Assembly: GCF_000024165.1 (NCBI RefSeq)
Contig: NC_013194.1
Coordinates: forward strand, 496,001-560,000
Length of the DNA stretch: 64,000 bases
Reading direction: 5' to 3'
Source: Accumulibacter phosphatis
GTDB lineage: Bacteria > Pseudomonadota > Gammaproteobacteria > Burkholderiales > Rhodocyclaceae
A program made the position numbers and the translations under genes. This document shows, piece after piece, positions 52,270 through 62,268 of this stretch. The first letter of the stretch is position 1, and each line of letters starts with the position of its first letter. The notes below the pieces were generated by a model. It was not told the origin of the DNA and did not search any database. It saw only the letters and a list, made by a program, of their open reading frames with translations.

Positions 52270-54015
52270 ATGATCCCGGACTCGTTCATTCAGGAGCTTC
52301 TCTATCGCGTCGACGTTGTCGACCTGATCGATGGCTACGTGCCGCTGAAGAAGACGGGCGCCAATTTTGCAGCCTGCTGCCCGTTCCACAGCGAGAAGTC
52401 CCCGTCGTTTACGGTCAGTCCGAGCAAGCAGTTCTACCACTGCTTCGGCTGCGGAGCGCATGGTACGGCGATCGGTTTCCTGATGGAGTACACCGGCGTC
52501 GGTTTCGTTGACGCGGTCAGGGAACTGGCTGGCCGCGCCGGCCTGCAGGTTCCCGATGAGCCGAGGCACGCGGCGCAGCACGGCCGCGAAGCGCAGGCGC
52601 TTGGCGACATCATGACGCGCGCGGCGAAGTTCTACTACGAACAACTCAAGGCGTCGGAAAGGGCCGTCTCCTATCTCAAGACGCGCGGCGTCAGTGGCGA
52701 GATCGCCCGCCGCTTCGGCCTCGGGTATGCGCCCGAAGGATGGCAGAGTCTTGCCGGCGCTTTTGACGACTACGAAAGCGCCGAGTTGCAGGTGGCGGGG
52801 CTGGTGATCAGGAACGAGCAAGGTCGCCTCTACGATCGTTTCCGCGATCGGGTCATGTTCCCGATCATCAACCAGAAAGGCGAAGTGATCGCTTTCGGCG
52901 GCCGCGTGCTCGGCCAGGGTGAGCCCAAGTACCTCAATTCACCCGAGACGCCGCTTTTCGAGAAGGGCCGCGAGGTGTTCGGCCTGCCGCAGGCGCGCGC
53001 AGTCATCCGCGAGACCGGGACGGCGATCGTCGTCGAAGGTTACATGGATGTCGTCGCTCTCGCCCAGCACGGCGTCGGTAATACCGTTGCCACGCTCGGC
53101 ACGGCGACCACGCCGACGCACGTGCACAAGCTGCTGCGCCAGGCCGAGCGCCTGGTCTTCTGCTTCGACGGCGATGCCGCCGGGCGCAAGGCGGCATGGC
53201 GTGCGCTGGAGAACAGTCTGGAGACATTGCCGGAGCAGAAGAGCATTGGCTTTGCTTTCCTGCCCGATGGCGAAGACCCCGACAGCTTCGTCCGCCAGGG
53301 GGGGGCGGAAGCGTTTCGCCGGCTGATCGTCGAGGCGATGCCCTTGTCGGATTTCCTGCTCCGCGAACTGGCCGGGCACTGCGACTTGAGTTCTGCCGAA
53401 GGAAGGGCCCGACTGGTGGCCGTCGCCAAACCGCTGATCGGCCGTCTGCAGTCGCCATTGTTGAGGCTGCAGGTCGTCAAGCGCCTCGCCCAGCTCAGCG
53501 ACTTCTCGCAGGCCGAGGTGGAGCGACTGTGCGAGCTGCGGCCGCTGGTTCGCGCCGCGCCGGCGCGTGTGCCTCGGCAGGCGCCATCACTGCTGCGGCC
53601 GTTGCTGCGCCTGTTGTTGCAGAAACCGGAACTGGCTTCGGGCCTGCCGCTCGACTTGCTGCCTGAGCATTCGGCGGAAGGCCGGGCAATCCGCCTGTTA
53701 TGCGAAACGATAGCCGGCGGCGGGACCGAGGCGCTGGCTTATCCGGCCTTGCTGGAAAGGCTGAGAGGCAGCGAGTGTGAAAGCGTCTTGCATACGGCGG
53801 CGGCTGAACTAATGCAGCAGCCTTTTGCCGAAGACGAAATCGATAGCGAGTTTTCTGGTGCGCTCGGGCAACTGCGCGACGGTGAACAGAGACGCGTTTT
53901 CGCGCTCCTGCAGGACAAGATCCAGAAGCTCGGCGTCAGCGGGCTGTCGAGCGAAGAGAAGGGGCAGTATCTGCAGGCACTCGGCGCACGCGGCGGCATC
54001 CGCGAGACGAAATAA
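52270..54015 (+). CDS. dnaG: DNA primase DnaG
   Basis: 581-aa primase that makes RNA primers for the replication fork in partnership with DnaB. The N-terminal CHC2 zinc finger uses CPFH (about 37-40) and CFGC (58-61); the catalytic core has QKGEVIAFGGRVLG, the TOPRIM motif VVEGYMDVVAL and FCFDGDAAGRKAAWRAL. The C-terminal DnaB-interacting helical region (about 440-581) is present. The ATG follows GAGGAAGGTTCTGG. It lies 43 nt after yqeY and 51 nt before rpoD. Confidence 0.98.
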   Translation: MIPDSFIQELLYRVDVVDLIDGYVPLKKTGANFAACCPFHSEKSPSFTVSPSKQFYHCFGCGAHGTAIGFLMEYTGVGFVDAVRELAGRAGLQVPDEPRHAAQHGREAQALGDIMTRAAKFYYEQLKASERAVSYLKTRGVSGEIARRFGLGYAPEGWQSLAGAFDDYESAELQVAGLVIRNEQGRLYDRFRDRVMFPIINQKGEVIAFGGRVLGQGEPKYLNSPETPLFEKGREVFGLPQARAVIRETGTAIVVEGYMDVVALAQHGVGNTVATLGTATTPTHVHKLLRQAERLVFCFDGDAAGRKAAWRALENSLETLPEQKSIGFAFLPDGEDPDSFVRQGGAEAFRRLIVEAMPLSDFLLRELAGHCDLSSAEGRARLVAVAKPLIGRLQSPLLRLQVVKRLAQLSDFSQAEVERLCELRPLVRAAPARVPRQAPSLLRPLLRLLLQKPELASGLPLDLLPEHSAEGRAIRLLCETIAGGGTEALAYPALLERLRGSECESVLHTAAAELMQQPFAEDEIDSEFSGALGQLRDGEQRRVFALLQDKIQKLGVSGLSSEEKGQYLQALGARGGIRETK

Positions 54016-54066
54016 TGTGTGCTAAACTTTAGGGTTTACCAATTCAACGCTATCCGGGAAATGGTC

Positions 54067-56013
<1,947 letters not shown>

Positions 56014-56066
56014 GCTACTCGGCCGGTGCTTGCGTCAGCGTGTTTGCTGACGACGTCCGACCAAAA

Positions 56067-56088
56067 AAAGGGGGCATTTGCCCCCTTT
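56067..56088. terminator. Bidirectional intrinsic terminator between rpoD and the PEP-CTERM gene
   Basis: A perfect 9-bp stem, aaagggggc and gccccctttt-side partner, closes a 4-nt loop. On the minus strand it is followed by a run of seven T (complement of 56063-56069); on the plus strand by TTT. It can end both convergent transcripts. Confidence 0.9.
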
Positions 56089-56112
56089 CAACCGCTGCTT
56101 GCTGGCCGTGGA

Positions 56113-56943
56113 TCAGTTCGTCACGGCCTTCTTCTTGTTGTCACGCGGAATCAAGCCGAACAGTCCCAAGCCGATCAGCGCAAGCGTAGCCGGCTCGGGA
56201 ATGTCGGCGGGCGGGTCGACGAGTATGCTGTCGTTGGCGCAGTTCTCGGCCCAGTGAATGTCGAAAGCCTTGCCATCCCAGCCGCTGTCGAGCAACAGAC
56301 TCAGGGGTAGGCTCATTTCGTAGAAGTAATGGTCGTCCTCTGGATAATCACCATAGCCTTTCACCGGACTGGTCGTGTAGCTGATCTCGGCCATTCCCAC
56401 CAGCTTGCCGGCAGTCAGGTGCGTGGGATGAGTAAGGTCGGGATCGCCCGGCGCAAGGTTCCCGGCGGCGTTCCACAACCCATAGGCCCACGTCGGATTC
56501 TTGTAGACACCGCCCTCGACGCCAAATTTCTCGAACGTATAGACGCCCTTCTTGACGCTCTCGGCATGCAGGACGTTGATGCCCAACTCGTAGCTGCCAT
56601 CCTTGCCGAAGTCAATGGCGAAATCACCCGCGCCATAGCTGTTCCCCTGGTTCAGAGTTCTCGGGTTGTGACCGGTGGCCAGGGCAATGTAAAGATTGCC
56701 GTCGCAAACCGCCGCATACAGCGCCTCGGCATCGTAGGCCTGTCCTCCCCAGCCGGGGTACACGCGGCCGTCGCGGCCGACCTGGTCTTCGATCGAGGCT
56801 TGGATGCCCTTGCCGGGCAGCGCTGCCCAGGTCTTCGGGTTGGCGATCCAGTCATCGAGTTTCCCGTCGACAGTAAAGGCGGCGGCCGGCAGGCTGCCGC
56901 CCGCAGCGAGGGCGGTGATGGCGAGGACGATGATTCTGTTCAT
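56113..56943 (-). CDS. PEP-CTERM sorting domain protein, exported
   Basis: 276 aa from the ATG at 56943. A signal peptide (IIVLAITALAAGGSLPAAA) is followed by a domain beginning FTVDGKLDDWIANPKTW, similar in layout to carbohydrate-binding-like domains at the start of such proteins (DGKLDDW, then FAIDFGKDGSYELGI). The C-terminal sorting signal has PEP in ADIPEPATLALIGLGLFGLI, a short hydrophobic helix and a basic tail (RDNKKK). PEP-CTERM proteins are processed by exosortase and are common in betaproteobacteria that make extracellular polysaccharide. The exosortase gene is not in the window. It converges on rpoD and shares its terminator. Confidence 0.88.
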   Translation of the reverse strand: MNRIIVLAITALAAGGSLPAAAFTVDGKLDDWIANPKTWAALPGKGIQASIEDQVGRDGRVYPGWGGQAYDAEALYAAVCDGNLYIALATGHNPRTLNQGNSYGAGDFAIDFGKDGSYELGINVLHAESVKKGVYTFEKFGVEGGVYKNPTWAYGLWNAAGNLAPGDPDLTHPTHLTAGKLVGMAEISYTTSPVKGYGDYPEDDHYFYEMSLPLSLLLDSGWDGKAFDIHWAENCANDSILVDPPADIPEPATLALIGLGLFGLIPRDNKKKAVTN

Positions 56944-57340
56944 TGGATGCTTTCGGTCGTCACTTGGTGAGGGTGCGGATCGAGCCTTTCTTGCTTGTGC
57001 AAAGAAAGCAACCGGATCCGCCGTAGCAACGAAGTTTCTCCCGGGCGGGCGGCGCAGCGTTATGAAATAGTGCGCAAGCCGGCCGACTTTCCTGGCCGGG
57101 GAATGCGCCGACGGGCTGCACGTCGACTCGCCTCGCACGTTCGTTCTGACTGGTTTAACAGGGTGATTCAGACGATTCCCCCGGAGTTGACTCCCCATGC
57201 CGATTCTGGGATAGTCGGTTCGCATCGTCTGCTGCACTGGTCTGCTTTTCCTGTCGTTGCTTGGCTCAACCGTATTGGAACGTCGTGGAGCGCACCGCTT
57301 TTTTGACGCGCGGAGCGGCCTCGAATCGAAGGAGATCGCT
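56944..57340. other. Divergent region between the PEP-CTERM gene and the sheath gene
   Basis: About 400 nt without a convincing gene. It must contain the PEP-CTERM promoter on the minus strand, which I could not fix, and holds a plausible plus-strand promoter near 57187-57215. A small inverted repeat ggagttgactcc (57183-57194) overlaps that promoter's -35 box. Confidence 0.5.
57187..57215 (+). promoter_or_regulatory. Possible promoter of the tail-like cluster
   Basis: TTGACT (57187-57192), a 17-nt spacer and GATAGT (57210-57215), about 125 nt before the sheath start. The -35 is a good match, the -10 a moderate one. The inverted repeat ggagttgactcc over the -35 could be a regulator site. Confidence 0.4.
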
Positions 57341-59299
57341 ATGTCGGAAATGATCGTGCCGGGGACGTACATCGACGTGCGGGCGGAGGGATTGATCTCC
57401 GCCGGCGGCGTCGCGACAGGGGTCGTCGCGGTTGTCGGTACCGCCAGATCGGGACCGGTGGGAACCCCGATCACCCTCTCCGGCTTTTCGCAGGCGCGTG
57501 AGCTTTTTGGACTCCCCGACAAGTATTCGATCCCCGAGGATGGATCGAATCCACTGACCCTCGTCCGTTCCCTGCAACTCGCCTATGCCAATGGCGCCTC
57601 CACCGTGGTTGCGGTCCGTGTCGCCAGCCCGCGTGCCGCTTCGGCGAGTTATGCCCTCAAGGATCCCGCAGGCAACACGCTGGCCGTCCTCACGGCGGCC
57701 ACGCCGGGCACCTGGGGCAACGACATCCAGATCTCGGTGAGCCAGGCGAGAACACCGGCGCGCATCGTCGGCGAAAAGCAGACCGCCTCCTTCGCACAAC
57801 TCGGGTACCACAGCGTCCTTCCCAACCAGCAGAATCGCATCCAGGTGCTGCGCGGCGACACGCGCCGGGTCGACAACTTCAACCTCGTCTACCGCTTCGT
57901 CGCCCGCGATGAAGCGGTAGCGAAGAACGGCGGCGGCAGCTACCAGTTGGCCAACCCGAAGGTGTCTACGGTTGCGTCGATCAACTCGATCGTGGTCCTC
58001 GACGGCAACGGCAGCCCGGTACGCGCCTACGGGGCCAATCCACCGAGCGGCGTGACCGCCGGAACGATTCTCTACGATCTGGCAGCGACGCCGGCGCTCA
58101 ACGAGATCCGCATCAATCCCAACACCAGCGAGCTCGCCTTTGCTGCCACCCAGGCGCCCGCGGCGGGGCAGAGTGTCGTGGCGACCTACGCGGTGGACCA
58201 TGCCGACCCCGCGCCGGGCGAGATCCTCATCACGGTCTGGAACGGCGATATCGATTTCCATGCTGGCGAGGCGCCGCGCGCCGTCGCCGGTGATGTCCTG
58301 ACCGCCAGCTACCTCGTTGAAGCGGCGGACAGCGTCGAGGTGAGCCTCACTCATAGCCAGCTCAAGGAATCCTACGTCGTTCCCGACGGGAGGAGTCTGA
58401 CTGCGCTCGCCGCGCAGTCCAAGCTCGTACGCGCCGTCGCCGACGCGGGCCACGGCAGCGGCAAACCCGCGCCCGATGTCGCCGCCTATTTCGGGACGGG
58501 CAGCAACGTCGGCGGCGCCAATGGCGCCGATGCCGGCGAAGACGAATACGCTGGCGGACTCGAAGCGATTTCGAACAGGGTCGTCAATCTCGTGGTGCTG
58601 GGCGGCCAGGACGCCCGCGGCATGGGCTCGGTGCTGGTTGGGCACCTCAAGTCAACCGAGGAAACCGACCTCGAACGGATCGGCGTCATCGGCGCGCCCG
58701 GTGTCGAGATCGCCGACTTTCTCGGCCACAGCGTCGCCGAGGGTCGCCTTGTGATCGTTGGCCCGGGAATCCGGAATCCGGATGGCTCAACGCTGCCGCC
58801 GGCGTACACCGCCGCCGCTGTTGCCGGTCTGATCGCGGCACAGTCGGTCCAGACCAGCCTGACCAACAAGGCAATCAACCTGCCGGGAATCGCCGTGGAA
58901 GCCAATCGCGGGCAGCAGGCGCAGCTGATCGAGCGCAATGTCCTGACCATCGTCTCCAGGCAGGGGCTGCGCGTCCTCAAGGGGATCACCAGCGAGGGCG
59001 TCGGCCAGCCCTTCTCGGCCATCCCGACGCGACGGATCGTCGATTACGCCAAGTACGGCGTGCGTTCGGCGGCCAACCCTTACATCGGGCGGCTGAACAA
59101 TTCACGGGTACGGGCCGCGCTCAAGGCGACCCTCGACGCGTTCCTGACCGGGATGGTGGAGGACGAGGCGCTGACCGGCTACATGCTCGACGTGACCGCC
59201 ACGCGCGCCCAGGAGATTGCCGGCCAGGTCAACGTGGTGATGACCATCCAGCCGACCTTCAGCATCGACTTCATCCGCGTCGTCATGACGCTGCAGTAA
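57341..59299 (+). CDS. Contractile tail sheath protein (phage-tail-like)
   Basis: 652 aa from the ATG at 57341 with AAGGAG 6 nt upstream. The N-terminal segment MIVPGTYIDVRAEGLISAGG and the C-terminal domain (DYAKYGVRSAANPYIGRLNN, QEIAGQVNVVMTIQPTFSID) are those of T4 gp18/Mu-type sheath proteins. At 652 aa it is longer than many phage sheaths (often 380-500); the excess lies mainly between residues 130 and 400, in an Ala/Val/Ser-rich region that may form extra surface domains. The sheath contracts to drive the tube through a target envelope. It begins a co-directional cluster of tail-type genes right after the PEP-CTERM gene; no capsid or packaging genes are visible. Confidence 0.9.
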   Translation: MSEMIVPGTYIDVRAEGLISAGGVATGVVAVVGTARSGPVGTPITLSGFSQARELFGLPDKYSIPEDGSNPLTLVRSLQLAYANGASTVVAVRVASPRAASASYALKDPAGNTLAVLTAATPGTWGNDIQISVSQARTPARIVGEKQTASFAQLGYHSVLPNQQNRIQVLRGDTRRVDNFNLVYRFVARDEAVAKNGGGSYQLANPKVSTVASINSIVVLDGNGSPVRAYGANPPSGVTAGTILYDLAATPALNEIRINPNTSELAFAATQAPAAGQSVVATYAVDHADPAPGEILITVWNGDIDFHAGEAPRAVAGDVLTASYLVEAADSVEVSLTHSQLKESYVVPDGRSLTALAAQSKLVRAVADAGHGSGKPAPDVAAYFGTGSNVGGANGADAGEDEYAGGLEAISNRVVNLVVLGGQDARGMGSVLVGHLKSTEETDLERIGVIGAPGVEIADFLGHSVAEGRLVIVGPGIRNPDGSTLPPAYTAAAVAGLIAAQSVQTSLTNKAINLPGIAVEANRGQQAQLIERNVLTIVSRQGLRVLKGITSEGVGQPFSAIPTRRIVDYAKYGVRSAANPYIGRLNNSRVRAALKATLDAFLTGMVEDEALTGYMLDVTATRAQEIAGQVNVVMTIQPTFSIDFIRVVMTLQ

Positions 59300-59315
59300 G
59301 ACAGGAGACCCCGCC

Positions 59316-59816
59316 ATGCCCAACGACGTCTTGCGTGCCACGGATGCGGTCCTCGTCCTCGGTGTCGAGGATACGTCCACCCCTGAAGGTGAGGCTGCCG
59401 ACGCGGTGGTGTCGCAGTACGACCTGTCGAATGTGGTCGGCCGGCTGACCAACGTCTCGATCAGCGTCAGCAGCGATGTTCGCCCCTTCTACGAGATCGG
59501 TCGTCGCTACCCAACGCACTTGCGCCCGGGCATCCTGAGAGTCTCCGGTACAGCGGAAAGGGCGCACGTCAATGGTGCGCTGCTTCGTCTGCTGCTCGGC
59601 GACGGCTCCGTCAGTCCGCCATCGGGTCCGAGCTTCGCCCAGCCGTCGTTCAACCTGATCTCGACGCTGAAGGATCCCGCACACCCCAGCCAGATGACCA
59701 AGGTGACGGTGTTCGGCGTCAAGTTCGACAGCTGGACCTACAGCATCCCGAGCGACGCCTTCGTGATGGAAGCGATCACCTTCCAGGCGATGCGCGTCGC
59801 CTACGAGGAAACCTGA
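59316..59816 (+). CDS. Tail tube-like protein
   Basis: 166 aa, 16 nt after the sheath gene, with CAGGAG upstream of the ATG. Size and position match inner tube proteins of contractile tails, and the sequence VTVFGVKFDSWTYSIPSDAF plus VMEAITFQAMRVAYE has the beta-barrel pattern of gp19/Hcp-like tubes. The first half has alternating strand-like segments (NVSISVSSDVRPFYEIGRRY). Stacked hexameric rings of this protein would form the tube inside the sheath. The family call rests mostly on synteny and the C-terminal pattern. Confidence 0.78.
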   Translation: MPNDVLRATDAVLVLGVEDTSTPEGEAADAVVSQYDLSNVVGRLTNVSISVSSDVRPFYEIGRRYPTHLRPGILRVSGTAERAHVNGALLRLLLGDGSVSPPSGPSFAQPSFNLISTLKDPAHPSQMTKVTVFGVKFDSWTYSIPSDAFVMEAITFQAMRVAYEET

Positions 59817-59859
59817 TCGGCACGGTCGATCTCGACCACCGCGCGGGAGTTCCGAACGC

Positions 59860-60423
59860 ATGCCGGCAGTCCGAGACCAGGCGGTGAACGAAACGGCCGC
59901 CGACGCCGGGCCGCAGGAGGCACGGCTGCTGACGCCGCAGGAGTTGCTCGCCGGCAGTCTGCTGACCTACGACGTCGAAGTGCCGCCGAGCATCCTCCGC
60001 CCCGGTGACGAGGACGCTGCCGCCGCTGCAGGCGGGCGCGTGCGACTACGGCCGTTGAAGGTGGCAACGCTGGCGCTGATCGCCAGGGCTGCGCGCGATG
60101 ACCCTTCGCTGGTGCCCTTGCTGATGATCAAGGAGTCGCTGGTCGAACCCCTGGTGCCGCTCGAACAGGTCCGGCAAATGCACGCCGGACTGGTGAACTT
60201 CCTGGTCACTGCCGTCAACCGGGTCTCGGGACTCGCTTCCGGCGAGGGCGCGGTGCGCCACGCTGCCGACTCGGCCATCGGCGAAACGCACGTGCAGTTC
60301 GCGTGGTATTTCGGCTGGACGCCGGCACAGGTGGCGGATCTGACGCCGGGACAGGTTGCCGTCTACCTGGCCGGCATCGAGCGGCAGCGAGCCCGCGACA
60401 GCGAACCGCAGCCGGCGCCATGA
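59860..60423 (+). CDS. Possible tail assembly chaperone-like protein
   Basis: 187 aa. After a disordered N-terminus comes VRLRPLKVATLALIARAARD, a helical region (SLVPLLMIKESLVEPLVPLE) and ETHVQFAWYFGWTPAQVADL. The last part, with a Trp-rich 'FGWTPAQVADLTPGQVAVYL' logic, recalls small helical proteins encoded between tube and tape-measure genes in phages, which act as assembly chaperones. No clear programmed frameshift site was seen. Its stop overlaps the next gene's start (ATGA). Function is inferred from position. Confidence 0.5.
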   Translation: MPAVRDQAVNETAADAGPQEARLLTPQELLAGSLLTYDVEVPPSILRPGDEDAAAAAGGRVRLRPLKVATLALIARAARDDPSLVPLLMIKESLVEPLVPLEQVRQMHAGLVNFLVTAVNRVSGLASGEGAVRHAADSAIGETHVQFAWYFGWTPAQVADLTPGQVAVYLAGIERQRARDSEPQPAP

Positions 60424-61670
60424 ACCCGACGCCGTGGGAGGAACCGGCAGGCCTCGCGCTGCAAGTCGCCGACGCACTGTTCACACTACCTGGTGCCGAA
60501 AGGGCGGCTGCCACGCAGCATCTCGCCGGCGTCGACCCATCGGCTGCGCTGGAGAGCCTGCTCGCCGCCATCCTGCAAGCAGGCCCACCTATAGGTACGC
60601 ATCAGGAATCCGTAGCGGACCTGCCGGCAGGGGCGCGCACGCCAGTGCATTCCCGGGAAGTGGTTAGCTTACGAGCGGCGAGCGAGCCGCGCGCAGGCGC
60701 TGACGCGGGAATGGCGCTGCCGGCCGACATGCTGCCCGGGAATCCGCTGCGCCTGATCGACCCCATGTTCGCATCGACCGGGATTGCCGGGCTGCAGTCG
60801 CTACCTGGCACGTCGCCCGGGCAAGTCACGGTGGCGACCGACAGCCCACCCCGGCAGACCCCGCCCGTCGACTCCAGAGGCGGGACGCCGGGGTCTAGCG
60901 AAGACGGCCCCGTCATTCCGGAGCGCACCAGGCAGGGCGCACCGACTTTGCCCACGCCGCGGCCAGAGGGGCCAACATTCGGCACGCGCGCCGCGGACGC
61001 GCCACCTATCCCGGCGACCGAAACCAAGGAACTCCGCGGTGGCAGTCGGCAGGCACGCCGCCGTCGCAACGATGGCCCGGGTGACAAGCGCGAGGCCCTC
61101 GCAAGTGCGCAGGGGCTGCACGCGGAGCCGCCGCGGAGCACCTCGTCGGCGCCTGACGGCGCTCCAGGCAATGTCACTCGTACGCCGCCCGCGCAGTGGC
61201 CCGCAACGGCTTCTCGCCTGAGCACAAGAGATACGAGCGCGACAGGGCGCCCCGCGACCGCTGCCTCCTCCCAGATCCTCGCCGACGCGTCGCGAAAGAC
61301 GCGCCTGGTCAGTGGCGTGGCCGATCTCAATGGCCTGTTCGAGTCGCTGCTCGCCGGGCGCCGCCCGGCAGACACACAAGCGGCGGTGCTGGCGGGAACT
61401 CGCCGCGAAGCCCCTGTTGCCGCCGAAGGCGAGCCCCCTGGGGCAGCAGGGCGACATCCCGATCTCTCGCCGGCATCCCTTGCTGAGGCCGCGCCGGTGC
61501 CGCGCGCCGCACCGCTGACGCGTGCCGACTGGCCGGCAACGGCGGCTCTGATGCCGGCCGATGCTGCGCATGATGACGTCCTCCTCCTCGACCGTCTTCT
61601 CGATCGCTGGGAAGAGCGGCTGCGCGAGCAGGCGATCCGTCACCTTGGGTTCACGGGAGGATTGACCTAG
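60420..61670 (+). CDS. Proline/arginine-rich, probably disordered protein of the tail-like cluster
   Basis: 416 aa from the ATG at 60420 that overlaps the previous stop. Only the two ends look ordered (LALQVADALFTLPGAERAAA; VLLLDRLLDRWEERLREQAI). The central 300 residues are low-complexity Pro, Arg, Ala, Gly, Thr and Ser. No domain is recognised. Its position between the chaperone-like and baseplate-like genes is where a tape-measure or spike-associated gene would sit, but the composition fits neither. The conserved-looking helical C-terminus suggests it docks onto another cluster protein. Confidence 0.6.
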   Translation: MNPTPWEEPAGLALQVADALFTLPGAERAAATQHLAGVDPSAALESLLAAILQAGPPIGTHQESVADLPAGARTPVHSREVVSLRAASEPRAGADAGMALPADMLPGNPLRLIDPMFASTGIAGLQSLPGTSPGQVTVATDSPPRQTPPVDSRGGTPGSSEDGPVIPERTRQGAPTLPTPRPEGPTFGTRAADAPPIPATETKELRGGSRQARRRRNDGPGDKREALASAQGLHAEPPRSTSSAPDGAPGNVTRTPPAQWPATASRLSTRDTSATGRPATAASSQILADASRKTRLVSGVADLNGLFESLLAGRRPADTQAAVLAGTRREAPVAAEGEPPGAAGRHPDLSPASLAEAAPVPRAAPLTRADWPATAALMPADAAHDDVLLLDRLLDRWEERLREQAIRHLGFTGGLT

Positions 61671-61671
61671 C

Positions 61672-62268
61672 ATGGCGCTGGAGATTGCCGGAGTGGCGAT
61701 GGACAAGCTGGTGAGCATCGAGGCCAGCGAGGCGGCGCGCTTCGTTCGTCACGCGGTTCCCGGGCTTGCCGGCGAGCTGGCCCAGGACCTGGGACGCCCG
61801 AGCGTGCGCATTCGGGTTCGCGGCGTTTTCTACGGCGGCGACGCCGGCGATCGCCTCAAGCAGTTGCGCGACCACTTGCTGGCGCGCCAACCGGTGGATT
61901 TCCTGTGCGAACTGACCGGCGATGGCTATTTCTCGCAGGTGCTGGTCGATCAGCTCGACGTAGCCGAGCGCGCCGGCTACCCGGACGAGTACGACTACGA
62001 ATGTGTCGTCACCGAGTACGTGCCGCCGCCACCGCCGCCGGCAGGTGGGCTGCTCGACGGTCTCGACGCCGGCATCCTCGACGAAGCCACGGCGCTGATG
62101 GACGACGTGCAGAACGCGCTGGCGCAGGTTGCCGGCCTGACCAGCCTGCTTGCCGGCGCTAGCGACTTCGCCAATCCGACGACTCGTCTGCCGGCGATGC
62201 TCGACGGCTTCACGGGCATCGCCGGCGGCTCGGCCGCGTCGCTGGGCGGCATCGGAGACCTGTTGTGA
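61672..62268 (+). CDS. Tail/baseplate-associated protein, possibly gp43/DNA-circularisation-N-like
   Basis: 198 aa from the ATG at 61672, directly after the previous stop. The N-terminal half (VRIRVRGVFYGGDAGDRLKQ, PVDFLCELTGDGYFSQVLVD, DEYDYECVVTEYVPPPPPPA) resembles the N-terminal domain of Mu gp43-type proteins and related tail components, in which a strand-rich domain handles tail-hub contacts. A polyproline linker leads to a helical, Ala/Leu/Gly-rich C-terminus. Its stop overlaps the GTG start of the next gene. I am moderately sure of a structural tail role and unsure of the exact family. Confidence 0.5.
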   Translation: MALEIAGVAMDKLVSIEASEAARFVRHAVPGLAGELAQDLGRPSVRIRVRGVFYGGDAGDRLKQLRDHLLARQPVDFLCELTGDGYFSQVLVDQLDVAERAGYPDEYDYECVVTEYVPPPPPPAGGLLDGLDAGILDEATALMDDVQNALAQVAGLTSLLAGASDFANPTTRLPAMLDGFTGIAGGSAASLGGIGDLL

